64,000 nt of DNA from Onchidella celtica (taxonomy: Eukaryota; Mollusca; Gastropoda; Systellommatophora; Onchidiidae), in NCBI GenBank assembly GCA_963931925.1, contig OZ007582.1, forward strand, positions 19,183,818 through 19,247,817, in the 5' to 3' direction. Made by a program: the position numbers and the translations under genes. Below, piece by piece: positions 9,781-18,740 of the stretch. Numbering within the stretch: the first letter of the stretch is position 1; every line of letters begins with the position of its first letter. Under the pieces are notes generated by a model. The model was not told where the DNA came from and did not search any database. It saw only the letters and a list, made by a program, of their open reading frames with translations.

Positions 9781-11968
9781 GCAGGACTGGTTCAATGATA
9801 ATGATAATGAAATCAAAGTGCTCATCAAAGAAAAAAATAGTCTCATCCAAGCTCACTGCAGTGACCCCTCTTCCACAGCAAAAGCTGATGCACTGCGTGC
9901 ATGTAAGGGTGTACTCCAGAAGAAGCTGAGGAAAATGAAAAATGACTGGCTTGAAGAGCGAGTAAGAGAAACTCAGAAATATGCCGACACAAACAACACT
10001 AGAAAGTTCTTTGAGAGCCTCCGAGCTGTGTTTGGACCATCCCGCTCTGGCACTACGCCACTTCTTGCCTCAGATGGTTCAACACGCATTGTTGAATTGA
10101 ATGCCATAATTCAGCGTTGGGCAGAACATTTCGGAGGTGTGCTAAATCGGCCATCAAATATAAATACTGAGTCCATTGACCGCCTCCCTCAGACTCCTAT
10201 TAATGCAGCTCTTGCCAAGCCATTCACAGCAAATGAGACCCGAACTGCCACAAATCAGATGTCCTTTAACAAATCACCAGGCGTGGATTCAATTCCTACT
10301 GAGGTGTATGCCTTCGGTGGAGAAAAGCTTATTAAAAGGTTGACCGAGTTGTTCAATCATATGTTGAAAGCAGGGAAGCTGCCACAGGACTTCAAAGATG
10401 CTTCAATCATCCATCTGTACAAAAACAAAGGGGACAGCCAAGTCTGTGACAACCATCGGGGAATCTCTCTACTTTCAATTGCTGGCAAAATATTGGCAAG
10501 AATGCTTCTGAATCGCCTTCTTGATCACCTCTCGTCAAATGACTTGCTTCCCGAGAGCCAATGTGGCTTTCGTAAAGAGAGGGGAACGGCGGATATGATT
10601 TTTGCTGCCAGACAGATTCAGGAAAAATGCATGGAACAAAATAAAGCGCTGTATATCACATTTGTTGACCTCACAAAAGCATTTGACACAGTGTGTCGTG
10701 AAGGCCTCTGGAAAATCTTGGCGAAGTTTGGGTGTCCACCCGAATTCATCACAATAGTGCGCCAGTTTCATGATGGCATGCAAGCTGCAGTCAAAAGCAA
10801 TGGCAGTGTTTCAGAGCCCTTTGCTGTCACAAATGGGGTAAAACAGGGTTGTGTCTTAGCCCCAACTCTGTTCAGCATCATGTTCTCTGCAATGCTACAA
10901 GAAGCCTTTAGCTCTCCTCCTCAAGGGGTAAGCATCAAGTACCGAACTGATGGCAGTCTATTCAACCTCAGGAGACTTCAGGCAAAAACCAAAACCAAAA
11001 GTACTCAAGTCTGTGACCTACTATTTGCTGATGATTGTGCACTTCTGGCACACGATGAGGATAGCATGCAAAACTGTGTTGATAAGTTCTCTAGTGCCTG
11101 TGACAACTTTGGCCTCACAATAAGCACAAAGAAGACGGAAGTGCTCCATCAGCCTACTCCAGACGACAAGTATCCTGTGACCCCAAATATCAAAGTCCAT
11201 GACAGTCTTCTGAAGGTGTCGGAGAACTTCACCTATCTTGGCAGTACACTGTCTTCCGCGGCTCGTGTTGATACTGAAATTCTCTCAAGAATCAGCAAAG
11301 CCAGCTCTGCATTTGGCAGGCTTCGAAAGAGAGTATGGGATGTTGCCGGCATTCGCACAGACACTAAGCTGAAAGTGTACAATGCTGTGGTCCGTCCCAC
11401 CCTACTCTATGGGGCTGAAACCTGGACAGTGTACCAATCGCATGCCAGAAAGCTAAATCACTTTCATCTGGCCTGCCTTAGAAAGATCCTAAGGATCAAA
11501 TGGCAGGATAAAATTCCAGACACTGAGGTCCTCAATCGTGCCAAGGAATTGAGCATCTTCTGCCACCTGAAAAAAATTCAGCTACGTTGGGCAGGACATG
11601 TTGTCAGAATGCCCGACTCCAGACTCCCTAAGCAAATCTTCTTCTCTGAGCTCTCCAATGGAACGAGGAATGTTGGGGCCCCAAAGAGACGTTACAAAGA
11701 CACTCTCAAGCAATCACTGAAGGCCTTTGCCATTGATGTGAGTGAGTGGGAAAAGCTCTCGCTTGATCGTGCAAATTGGAGGGCGGCCCTTACCAGAGGC
11801 AGCAAAGCATGGGAAGCTGACAGAGTCCAGCAGGCTATCAAAAAAAGAGAACGGCGCAAGAAAAGGCCCAGTGGTACTGAACCAACGGAGCACTCTTGTC
11901 ATTTATGCGGAAGGGTCTGTAGGGCAAAAATAGGACTTATCAGTCACATGAGAAGCCATAAGTCATGA
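9737..11968 (+). CDS. LINE reverse transcriptase with C-terminal zinc finger
   Basis: This open frame of 743 codons contains all core RT blocks. They include KSPGVDSIPTEVY, an IHLYKNKGD...NHRGISLLS block, SQCGFRKERGT, and motif [10 protein letters not shown] (Asp about residue 311). Motif B is [14 protein letters not shown], motif C is FADD (residues 430-433), and the thumb-region block is FTYLGSTLS. The block RWAGHVVRMPDSRLPKQ lies near the C-terminus, and a CHLC...H...H zinc finger occupies residues 721-741. The first ATG is not the biological start, because the first 10-15 codons overlap the end of the endonuclease in another frame. The catalytic aspartates are intact, so the RT itself looks undamaged while the upstream endonuclease is broken. 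Confidence 0.9.
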   Translation: MRQQHSWFSCPQAPVQDWFNDNDNEIKVLIKEKNSLIQAHCSDPSSTAKADALRACKGVLQKKLRKMKNDWLEERVRETQKYADTNNTRKFFESLRAVFGPSRSGTTPLLASDGSTRIVELNAIIQRWAEHFGGVLNRPSNINTESIDRLPQTPINAALAKPFTANETRTATNQMSFNKSPGVDSIPTEVYAFGGEKLIKRLTELFNHMLKAGKLPQDFKDASIIHLYKNKGDSQVCDNHRGISLLSIAGKILARMLLNRLLDHLSSNDLLPESQCGFRKERGTADMIFAARQIQEKCMEQNKALYITFVDLTKAFDTVCREGLWKILAKFGCPPEFITIVRQFHDGMQAAVKSNGSVSEPFAVTNGVKQGCVLAPTLFSIMFSAMLQEAFSSPPQGVSIKYRTDGSLFNLRRLQAKTKTKSTQVCDLLFADDCALLAHDEDSMQNCVDKFSSACDNFGLTISTKKTEVLHQPTPDDKYPVTPNIKVHDSLLKVSENFTYLGSTLSSAARVDTEILSRISKASSAFGRLRKRVWDVAGIRTDTKLKVYNAVVRPTLLYGAETWTVYQSHARKLNHFHLACLRKILRIKWQDKIPDTEVLNRAKELSIFCHLKKIQLRWAGHVVRMPDSRLPKQIFFSELSNGTRNVGAPKRRYKDTLKQSLKAFAIDVSEWEKLSLDRANWRAALTRGSKAWEADRVQQAIKKRERRKKRPSGTEPTEHSCHLCGRVCRAKIGLISHMRSHKS

Positions 11969-12122
11969 AAGAACAGTCTTTCCATTCTGTCCTCTGTGTC
12001 CTTTAGTTCTCTTTATTGTCCATGTGTTGAAATTCTCAACAATTTCTGTTCTTTATTCCTCTGGTGTTGTTAAGGTCATCATCATACCTGATGGACGAAC
12101 TATTATTATTTATATTTTCCTA

Positions 12123-12538
12123 GTGGCTATTCTTACGGCAGTTTGTTATTCAACTTAATGCTGGGCCTACTTGGGGCGCTTTTTCGGTTGTTCCCACCCC
12201 AGTTAATTACTTACGTAGGCTATATTAGTCGATTGTCAGATTGATATGTAACGACGTGAGGGTCTAGTCAGTTTGTATCATCGAGGCCGTAGGCCGATGT
12301 TCGTCTGAGCAGTAGTCAGATTGATATATCAGGGAAAGCCGCCGGGGTAGCTATGTATTGTTTTCACTCGGACTGGAACGCATTCGGAAGTCCTTCCGTT
12401 AACTAAGGAGGATCAGTTGGGAAACTGATGCTGTAAGGTTGGCCTTTTCTGGCACACGATGTTCAAAATGTTACAGAGCCAATGTCTTTATGCCCTAGAT
12501 CTACGTCATCATTTTGCGACTGCCGTAAGAATAGCCAC
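12123..12538. mobile_element. Small inverted-repeat element (MITE), 416 bp
   Basis: The ends are a perfect 20-bp inverted repeat: GTGGCTATTCTTACGGCAGT at 12123-12142 and its reverse complement at 12519-12538. There is no open frame of note inside. It lies immediately beyond the ATT tail of the LINE, so it inserted beside or into the LINE's 3' end. Short flanking similarity (TTATATTTT on both sides) could include the target duplication, but the exact duplication is unclear. The superfamily is not assignable by eye. Confidence 0.75.
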
Positions 12539-12959
12539 AGCCTTATATTTTTGGGTTGATTGAAACTAATTAGAGCCGTTTGTAAGCTCTTACTCCCCGT
12601 GGAAAAGAACAAAGGGGTATTGTTTACCGTCGATCAAGTCAATAAATTGAAGAACTTTGCATTTCATCCAAAATGGCGGTGCGCATACTTCCTGTAGACA
12701 CAAAAAATGGGCTTCTGTCTTCTGGCAGTTCCATATTCTGTGTTGCCCATAGAAATTGAATGTTTACAAGGCAGCGATTTTCCCACGCCTACAAACGTGC
12801 GTGGGGATGGGGCAGACAGATTAAGGGCCATCCCTAAAGCAAGTATTCAAGTGGAGGGGATCAGCTTGAGTAGCCAAAGGTAGGTAATGGATGGGGTCCT
12901 GGGGAATGTGCGATGGGGTCCGGGGGAATGTACTATCCTACACTTTTCAATTATGGTAA

Positions 12960-13689
12960 CGAAGTGTTTATCCGTCGATATCGACGGATAAAATTTTCCC
13001 TAGGATTTTTTTTCCGTCAACATAATTTCTGTATTTGCGAGTTATCTCCCCTGATTTGAACCCTTTCTCCGTCTTCCTCCCTTGTTCCCTACGAGCGTAC
13101 ATCCCGACGCGATCAACGTTCATATTGGGCGAGTGTTGAAAACTATATTGAAATTGGAGAGACTTGGAATTTTATTGATTTAATGGATGACACGATGGTT
13201 CAAGTCTAATCCGTTGATATGGGTTTCTTGGTTTGGTCATACTTATTTAGTAAGACTTTTCTCACAAATAGTCAGGGTTCTCAATAGCGTAGTTAGCATC
13301 TCTGCCCGTCAATCAAATGGCAGTGGTTCAATTCTCAGCACGGCAGGTTTTTTTTTTTTTTATTAGGCATCAATTTTTATTATTTTTTTTAATCCAAGAA
13401 CAATGACGGAAGAAATAGTATTCAGTTTTTTTTTTTTGTATCTACCTGCCAATCGGGGGTACAGTGGTTCGATTCTCAGCGGGGTAGGGTGTTTTTTTTT
13501 TCTTTTCTTATAGAAGTCTTTTTATCAGTAATCAATGTATTTGGTAATTTTTTTTAATCCAATAACATTAGGAATAAATCCAGTTTGCTTGTTTGTTTGT
13601 TGTTGTTTGTCATTCGTCAATAGTGTCGATAATGTTGACGGATAAACCTGGGCAGTATCCGTCGATAATGTTGGCGGATAAGGGCGGCC
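12960..13689. mobile_element. Possible Mutator/Merlin-like MITE with 9-bp duplication, 730 bp
   Basis: A 9-bp direct repeat TTATGGTAA flanks the interval (12951-12959 and 13690-13698). Both ends are rich in the motif TTATCCGTCGA and its reverse complement. The left end contains a perfect 24-bp palindrome at 12968-12991. The right end has GTTGACGGATAA and CCGTCGATAATGTT. A 9-bp duplication fits Mutator-like or Merlin-like transposition, but the terminal inverted repeats are imperfect, so the assignment is tentative. The interior holds two degenerate tRNA-like segments and long poly-T tracts. Confidence 0.5.
13279..13346 (+). repeat. Degenerate tRNA-Asp-like segment
   Basis: The segment reads like a tRNA-Asp relic. 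An A-box-like AATAGCGTAGTTAGCATC is followed by a CCCGTCAA anticodon-loop-like stretch (GTC) and a B-box-like GGTTCAATTCTC, then poly-T. Stem pairing is poor, so it is not a functional tRNA. A second partial copy of the 3' half (GTGGTTCGATTCTCAGC) lies at about 13461-13478, also followed by poly-T. They are most likely SINE or tRNA pseudogene remnants inside the 730-bp element. Confidence 0.45.
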
Positions 13690-14385
13690 TTATGGTAATG
13701 GATTTTTTTTTAAAAAGGTGGTACAAAAAATTCAGTTTTTTATAGATGAGTCTAGATTAGATCTGTATAAAAATTAATAGGTCTCATTCTCTAGATCTAC
13801 ATTTCTGTTGCAAAATGCGGCTTCTTTTTAAACTGTTGATTTTAACATATATGGGCAAATTTTAATATGTAAATGCAAGATGTGTCACTGTGAATACTGT
13901 GATTAATGTATCTTCAGGGGGGAAAAAATGTTAAAAGAATTAAAAGTTTGGATCTGGAACAGGGTTTTCAGTCCCCTTTGTATCTCAACTTTTTTCAAAG
14001 TTCTGCTTATCACCACCCCCCCACCCCCACTCCCCACACACACACACACACACATACATACACAGAGCTTGATCTAGATCTAGCTGAGATCTGTCACACA
14101 CACAGGCATATTAAACAAGACACAGGAATATCAACTGATCATTTGTCAATATTTACTTAAAACCCAACCAACCTACATGATTTTCTTTTTTTTTTTTGGA
14201 CTCTCAGTCCACTGGTTCAAAACCCTGATCTAAAATATCGAGGCCCAGGGTCTCCTTTGTAATCTAGTTCTGACAGTCATATTAGGTGTGGAAGTTCCAA
14301 GTGAAAGGAGGAGAAAACTGAGGTTTAAAGAATCAATACCACCAGGCTGATGAAGTAACCAGTTGAGTGATGTTTCAATCCACAG

Positions 14386-14451
14386 GGATGGCGAAGTGAA
14401 GGATTATATCGGAGGAAGAAGCAAAGAAGACCTTGTTTTGCACATGCACAA
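14386..14451 (+). CDS. PDI-like gene, exon a
   Basis: The acceptor is TTTCAATCCACAG and the donor is GTAAGT at 14452. The exon opens with one base of a split codon and ends in phase 2. It encodes 21 full codons from a thioredoxin-domain end with the YIGGRSKEDLV block. Confidence 0.7.
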
Positions 14452-17282
14452 GTAAGTTACATAGACTTAAATTATTACTTCTTTTTTTCTTTTCAATTTT
14501 CAGGATCGAAAGATTTTTAACGAAAAAGAAATTCTGGGATAATCCTAATTTAGCACTGAAAACAACTCATGCCTTTCTTAATAGTAATCGATACTGGCAA
14601 TGCATTATAAAGACGGGTTAATTGCGGAGTCATGCGTTACTATATAAAGCATCCCTATTGAAGACCAACTCACCAGGGGGGGCTCGGCCCAACTACGACC
14701 TCTTGCTCACGGCCTCTCCTAAAGTCGCGTCCCTGTAGGATTCGTAATCTTCCTTGTGTGAGTAGGCATTACGATTCAAAGGTATCGATATCACAGGTTG
14801 AGTAAGTATTCGATACTGTCAGTGCCAGAGTAGGATTGTGCCAAAATTCCTACCAGGCTTGAGGATAATGGCCAGAGTGCAAGACAGGGCAGTAGTGATG
14901 GCAGTGGATGTATTGTGCTGAGAGTACATCATGATCTATGAAGTGTTTTGTGTTTGTGTTCTGCTTTCTATGGACAGGTGGTCTTGAGGCAAGGTGCTCG
15001 CCTTTCATGCCAAAGATACCGGGTTCGAATCCTGGTCGGTGCAGGCATGTTAAGATTTTTCTCTTATTTTCCTGTCCTTCTTGATCCTATGGTAGGTAGG
15101 ATCAAGCACCTAGTCTTCTTGGATAAGGATGAAAAACTTAGGCCTGTGTGCACATTGCGCATGTTAAAAATACATTGGCAGTTTGGAAATGGAGAACAGC
15201 AAGCCGAATAGGCTGCTGCCCAGGCAAAATTAAATAAAAACTTATTCCCTGTCTGTTCGTCCTTCCAGAGCTTTATTAGGAGACGAAGCAGAAGAAATGG
15301 CACCACCCAACTGGATCCAAAAGAAAGAAGAAAAAGGCCCCCCACCTTTCTTGTACTCCCGGTCCATCAGACAGCTGGGCAAGAACAACTTTCACTTAGT
15401 GACCAGCAATAAAGAAACAGCAGCCCTGGTCATGTTCTTCAACCCGGAATGTTTATACTGCCAGTCAGCCAAACCACATTTCCTCAAGGCTGCTAAAACA
15501 ACCCATAACAAAAACCGTATTTATGCAGCAGTGGATTGTACGCGGGAGGAAGGTTAGTAGCAGGCTGTTTGTTTTTTTTTCATGTCTCAACACAAGCAAG
15601 ACCAGTTTTCATCTTGAGTGAAACAAACACTGAAGCTGTGAGCTGCAGCAGTGGGGCCAGGTACAAAGTTATAATGTGGCCAAAGCAAAAAAAAGTATGT
15701 CTTTAATATTACTTAGATGATCACAAGCAAGTCAATTGAACATCAGCTTTTAGCTTTTTGTCATCGCAAAGATCAGGCTCAGTTTTTTTTTTTTTAAAGT
15801 ACAGATGTGTATGATATTTATGATATTTATATTCGTTGTCCTAGATGTTCGTATTGTCCAATGGCAGGCGGGTGAAACAGAGAGAACGGGGAGGGGAGGG
15901 GTGACGCAAATGGGTTGGGTCCCAGCGAACGAATACTCAAGTCAGCAAGAGACACCGTGAAACAGTTCGGCCACGATCGTCTCTTTTTTTGAGAGACGGA
16001 GTGGCGGAACGGTTAAGCGATCTGTTTTCTTCTTGGCAAGGCGACGGGTGCCGTAGCAGAGGTCGCGTGTTCTAGTCCCATCTTGATCATTTTTCTTTCT
16101 TCCTTCTTTCACTCCCGCTTTGCTTTCCTGAGCACTAACTGGGCACTACAACCTTGGTTCGCCTAATACTTATTTTCTCTTAAACTGTTATCTTAGTGCT
16201 CTGCCTCCCCCCGAGCTTCTGCTCGCCTATATTGACTTCTATATGATATTTATGAGCATATCTATTCAGTCATCAAACTTCATCCAAAGTGAATTTTATG
16301 TGAATCTTTACAAGGGAGACAAACATAATGCTTTTATTGCAAATTGAAAAGGTGTCAACTTCATGTTCCCCCATTGACTTAGCATTGATAGTCGGGGAAA
16401 AGGTGGCAAAATCAAGCATAATGTGGGTCTATAAAAACAGTTGGTCCTTTGTACTGAAACATGCCCTATGTGTGATTTGGCATACCTTTATAGTACTGAG
16501 GTTTAGCTGTGTATAATTTTAATGCGGGTCTGTTAATGTATCCGCCAGTTTGTGGGTCAACAAACTTTTCAACTGATTATTTTCAAAAGAATTTCAACTC
16601 AAAACATGGTGAAAAATACATTGGATTAAAGCGCATTTATTTGGTTTCCTCTGTGTGTTATTTAGTTGTTTCAAATGTGCACTAAATCTGCATGGCGCTC
16701 TGCGATCCTTTGTTATGTCGGGCTGAAAATTGGTAAGGACAGCTGCGAGGGAAAACAGTTCAATCTATAAAAACACACAGCTACATACATTAAAACAAAT
16801 CAAAAGATAGTACATTTCGACAGAGGTAGGATGGAACTTTATTTTGATGCAGGATATATGCCATTTTACATGAACACACAGTCATTGTAGCTTTATTATA
16901 ATAATGTTGATAAGTTTGTATGTGAATTTTCAGTCCGCCCTTTCATCCATCCTCTCAAGTGATCTATGTTTTACAATAAATTCAGACACGCGTCTCTCTA
17001 ATCCCAAAATAACATGAAGTATTTCTGTATTTGCTTTCAGCACTGTGTGACATGGAGAACATTCGGAACTTTCCCACCTTCAAATTGTATGTCGGAGGCA
17101 AATTCTTGACTAAGTATAGCCAGTCACCCAACTTTGTCAACTTCCGTAACTTTCTGGAGAATGCCCCACTGGATCCAAAATATGATGACACCCCAGATAT
17201 AAGGTTGATGTCCAACAAAGGCGAAGCCAGGCCAGAAGTGAAGCAAATGGCCAACAATAAGAAGTCCAAAGAAGAATTGTAA
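14386..17282 (+). CDS. Protein disulfide isomerase-family protein, C-terminal exons (PDIA5-like)
   Basis: Three exons join in consistent phase: 14386-14451, 15269-15552 and 17041-17282. Together they give the last 196 residues of an endoplasmic-reticulum thioredoxin-fold protein. Exon 1 encodes the end of one thioredoxin domain (DGEVKDYIGGRSKEDLV). Exons 2 and 3 encode a complete further domain with VMFFNPECLYCQSAKPHF (a CxxC active site), AAVDCTRE, and the cis-proline block RNFPTFKLYVGGKF. The protein ends in KEEL, a KDEL-type retrieval signal. Known PDIA5 proteins have several such domains and a KEEL end, which fits. The usual WCxxC is ECLYC here, so the tryptophan before the active site is lost and activity may be altered. 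Earlier exons were not found in the window. They may lie upstream beyond the transposon-rich 0-13 kb. PDIA4 or another PDI-family member is an alternative. Confidence 0.75.
14977..15245 (+). mobile_element. tRNA-derived SINE, copy 2, adjacent to a splice acceptor
   Basis: The head has GGTGGTCTTGAGGCAAGGTG (A-box region) and CGGGTTCGAATCC (a near-consensus B box). The body blocks GGTAGGATCAAGCACCTAGT and GGATAAGGATGAAAAA match copy 1. The tail is CAAAATTAAATAAAAA. It sits in the PDI intron and ends about 23 bases before the acceptor of exon b. It must therefore have moved the original upstream intron sequence away, and may itself supply the branch site. No obvious target duplication was seen. 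Confidence 0.85.
15269..15552 (+). CDS. PDI-like gene, exon b with CxxC active site
   Basis: The acceptor is CGTCCTTCCAG (ending 15268) and the donor GTTAGT begins at 15553. The first base completes the Lys codon left by exon a. The exon carries the CLYC redox motif. The SINE at 14977-15245 ends only about 23 bases upstream of this acceptor. Confidence 0.8.
15823..16241 (+). mobile_element. Composite tRNA-like retroposon with 14-bp target duplication
   Basis: A perfect 14-bp direct repeat TATGATATTTATGA (15809-15822 and 16242-16255) flanks 419 bp in the last PDI intron. At 15996-16085 there is a tRNA-Leu/Ser-like unit with A-box GTGGCGGAACGGTTAAGCG and B-box-like GTGTTCTAGTCCC, separated by a long spacing. 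About 170 bp of unrelated GC-richer sequence precede this unit, including a CGTCTC-T7-GAGACG-type hairpin. A pyrimidine-rich segment follows. The pol III-like unit is thus internal to the inserted sequence rather than at its 5' end, which is unusual for a simple SINE. It could be a chimeric or dimeric retroposon. Confidence 0.7.
17041..17282 (+). CDS. PDI-like gene, terminal exon with KEEL
   Basis: The acceptor is TATTTGCTTTCAG. The exon begins in the middle of an Ala codon split with exon b, carries the cis-Pro block RNFPTF, and ends KEEL-stop at 17280-17282. Confidence 0.85.
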
Positions 17283-18740
17283 CATCAGAGAACTAGGAAT
17301 AGTCTGTGTAATAAGATATGACAAAACAGTTTGATTAGAGAAATTTATTTTTCCAGCTGATATACCATGTATTTATACAATAGTAACATATCTAGATTCC
17401 TCGGCAGTGCTGTATAGTGCCAAACCATGTTATTTATTATTTGGTTAAGTTTTCAGCTCAGGAAAATGAAGAAAATGGCTTGCTCAGAGTTTGACTTGGA
17501 TATAATTAATCTGAAAATGCTTCATAAGCAGAAATTCTGGAATTCTGGAGACGTTATCATTTTTTCAAGTCTCTAATAACTGAGGAAATTGATTGTTAAT
17601 TAAAAAGCAGTTCATTTTGCCTTTAGTTTGATTTATTTATTTGGAAATACCTGAAAGAAAATTGATTAGCATGTGACCATTAGTTATTTGGGCAAAGTCT
17701 CACTTTAAAACTTCAGATTTTGTATTGTAAACTGCATCGTTTCATCAATAGATTGAGCTGACAAGTTTCGTTAGTGATGAAAATAGATTTAACTTTTCAA
17801 GCATCTATAATGATTTAGTCAAATCTGTGTGTGTCACAGAAGTACCTTTTCAACATGTCTGCAGCCTGACGAAAGAAAGAGCAGTGCTTATAGATACGAT
17901 ATCCAAGTTTCTCACGTTGTCTCAGTGAGCCATGGCTGCCCGGTTCTAATTTTCCCCTGCATTATATGAGCTCCTGGACTTCAAGCATTTAAACACATGT
18001 ACACTCAAAATGCTCACATAGAGAACAAACCGGTGCACCAATTCATATAAAATCTGAATTAAATATGAAAGTATGTGCATTCACACATACACTGCCTACA
18101 ACAAATAGGACTCATTGGGTCATGTCCATGTTACAGGCTCAAAGGGCTAACACTTGTCTATCATTACAGTGCCATTTTCGTTTAGATCATATCCGCAGAT
18201 AAGGCTGTAGTGGAGAGGGAAAAAAAAAAACTTGAAAAATCCTGGAACATACCAAAAGGAAATTACCAAGAGTACAACAACTCTATAACTTCATTTCTTA
18301 TATATTCAGGAATTTGCACTGCATAGATTCATTTTAAAACTTTCTTAGGCCTTTCTTATAATTTTTTTTTTCTCTAAAGTTTATGTGCCTTTGTAATTCA
18401 TGTTTAAATGACTAGCACATATATTTTGCTCAATTTATGACAGAAAGGAGGGGGGAAAAAAACACACCAAAGAAACAATATCGTATTCATGGAACGAGAT
18501 AAGTGTTAAATCTGATCACATTTTTGTACTGAATATAATTTAAATTTTCACCAGAAATATGGAGCTATTACACTAGGGCTGAGAAAGGCTGGTTATTTGG
18601 TGAATGTTGTTACAATCATTTGCTTCCCTACAGTTTTAGCAAAGCTTGGAACACTGTAAATCAACCCCTTTGCTTGTTGTTAAATCATGCATGTTGATTC
18701 TTTTGACAATGGCAGAAAATAAACTTCACTTCTAAATTAT
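17283..18740 (+). other. Probable 3' UTR of the PDI-like gene
   Basis: The AT-rich non-coding sequence after the stop ends near an AATAAA at 18718-18723. That is a plausible polyadenylation signal. No competing exon was recognised. The exact cleavage site cannot be read from sequence alone. Confidence 0.45.

Larger units (their letters stand above)
8560..12113 (+). mobile_element. Non-LTR retrotransposon (LINE), nearly full length, frameshifted
   Basis: The element holds an apurinic-type endonuclease, a reverse transcriptase and a C-terminal CCHH zinc finger in the order expected for an APE-type LINE. The left boundary is uncertain. Coding-like sequence in frame with STEEGARKGAL is present just before the endonuclease (up to 8717), and related LINEs extend further upstream. 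The right boundary is placed at the short ATT-rich tail (ACTATTATTATTTATAT, about 12098-12113) that follows a 3' UTR of about 130 bp. The second LINE at 46785-48690 is a diverged relative with the same RT motifs and a similar zinc-finger end. The clade cannot be fixed without a tree. RTE-like or Jockey-like is my reading. Confidence 0.85.

Noticed and set aside
15996-16085. Functional tRNA-Leu or tRNA-Ser gene
   Set aside because: The box spacing and arms are irregular and the unit is embedded in a retroposed segment bounded by a target duplication.
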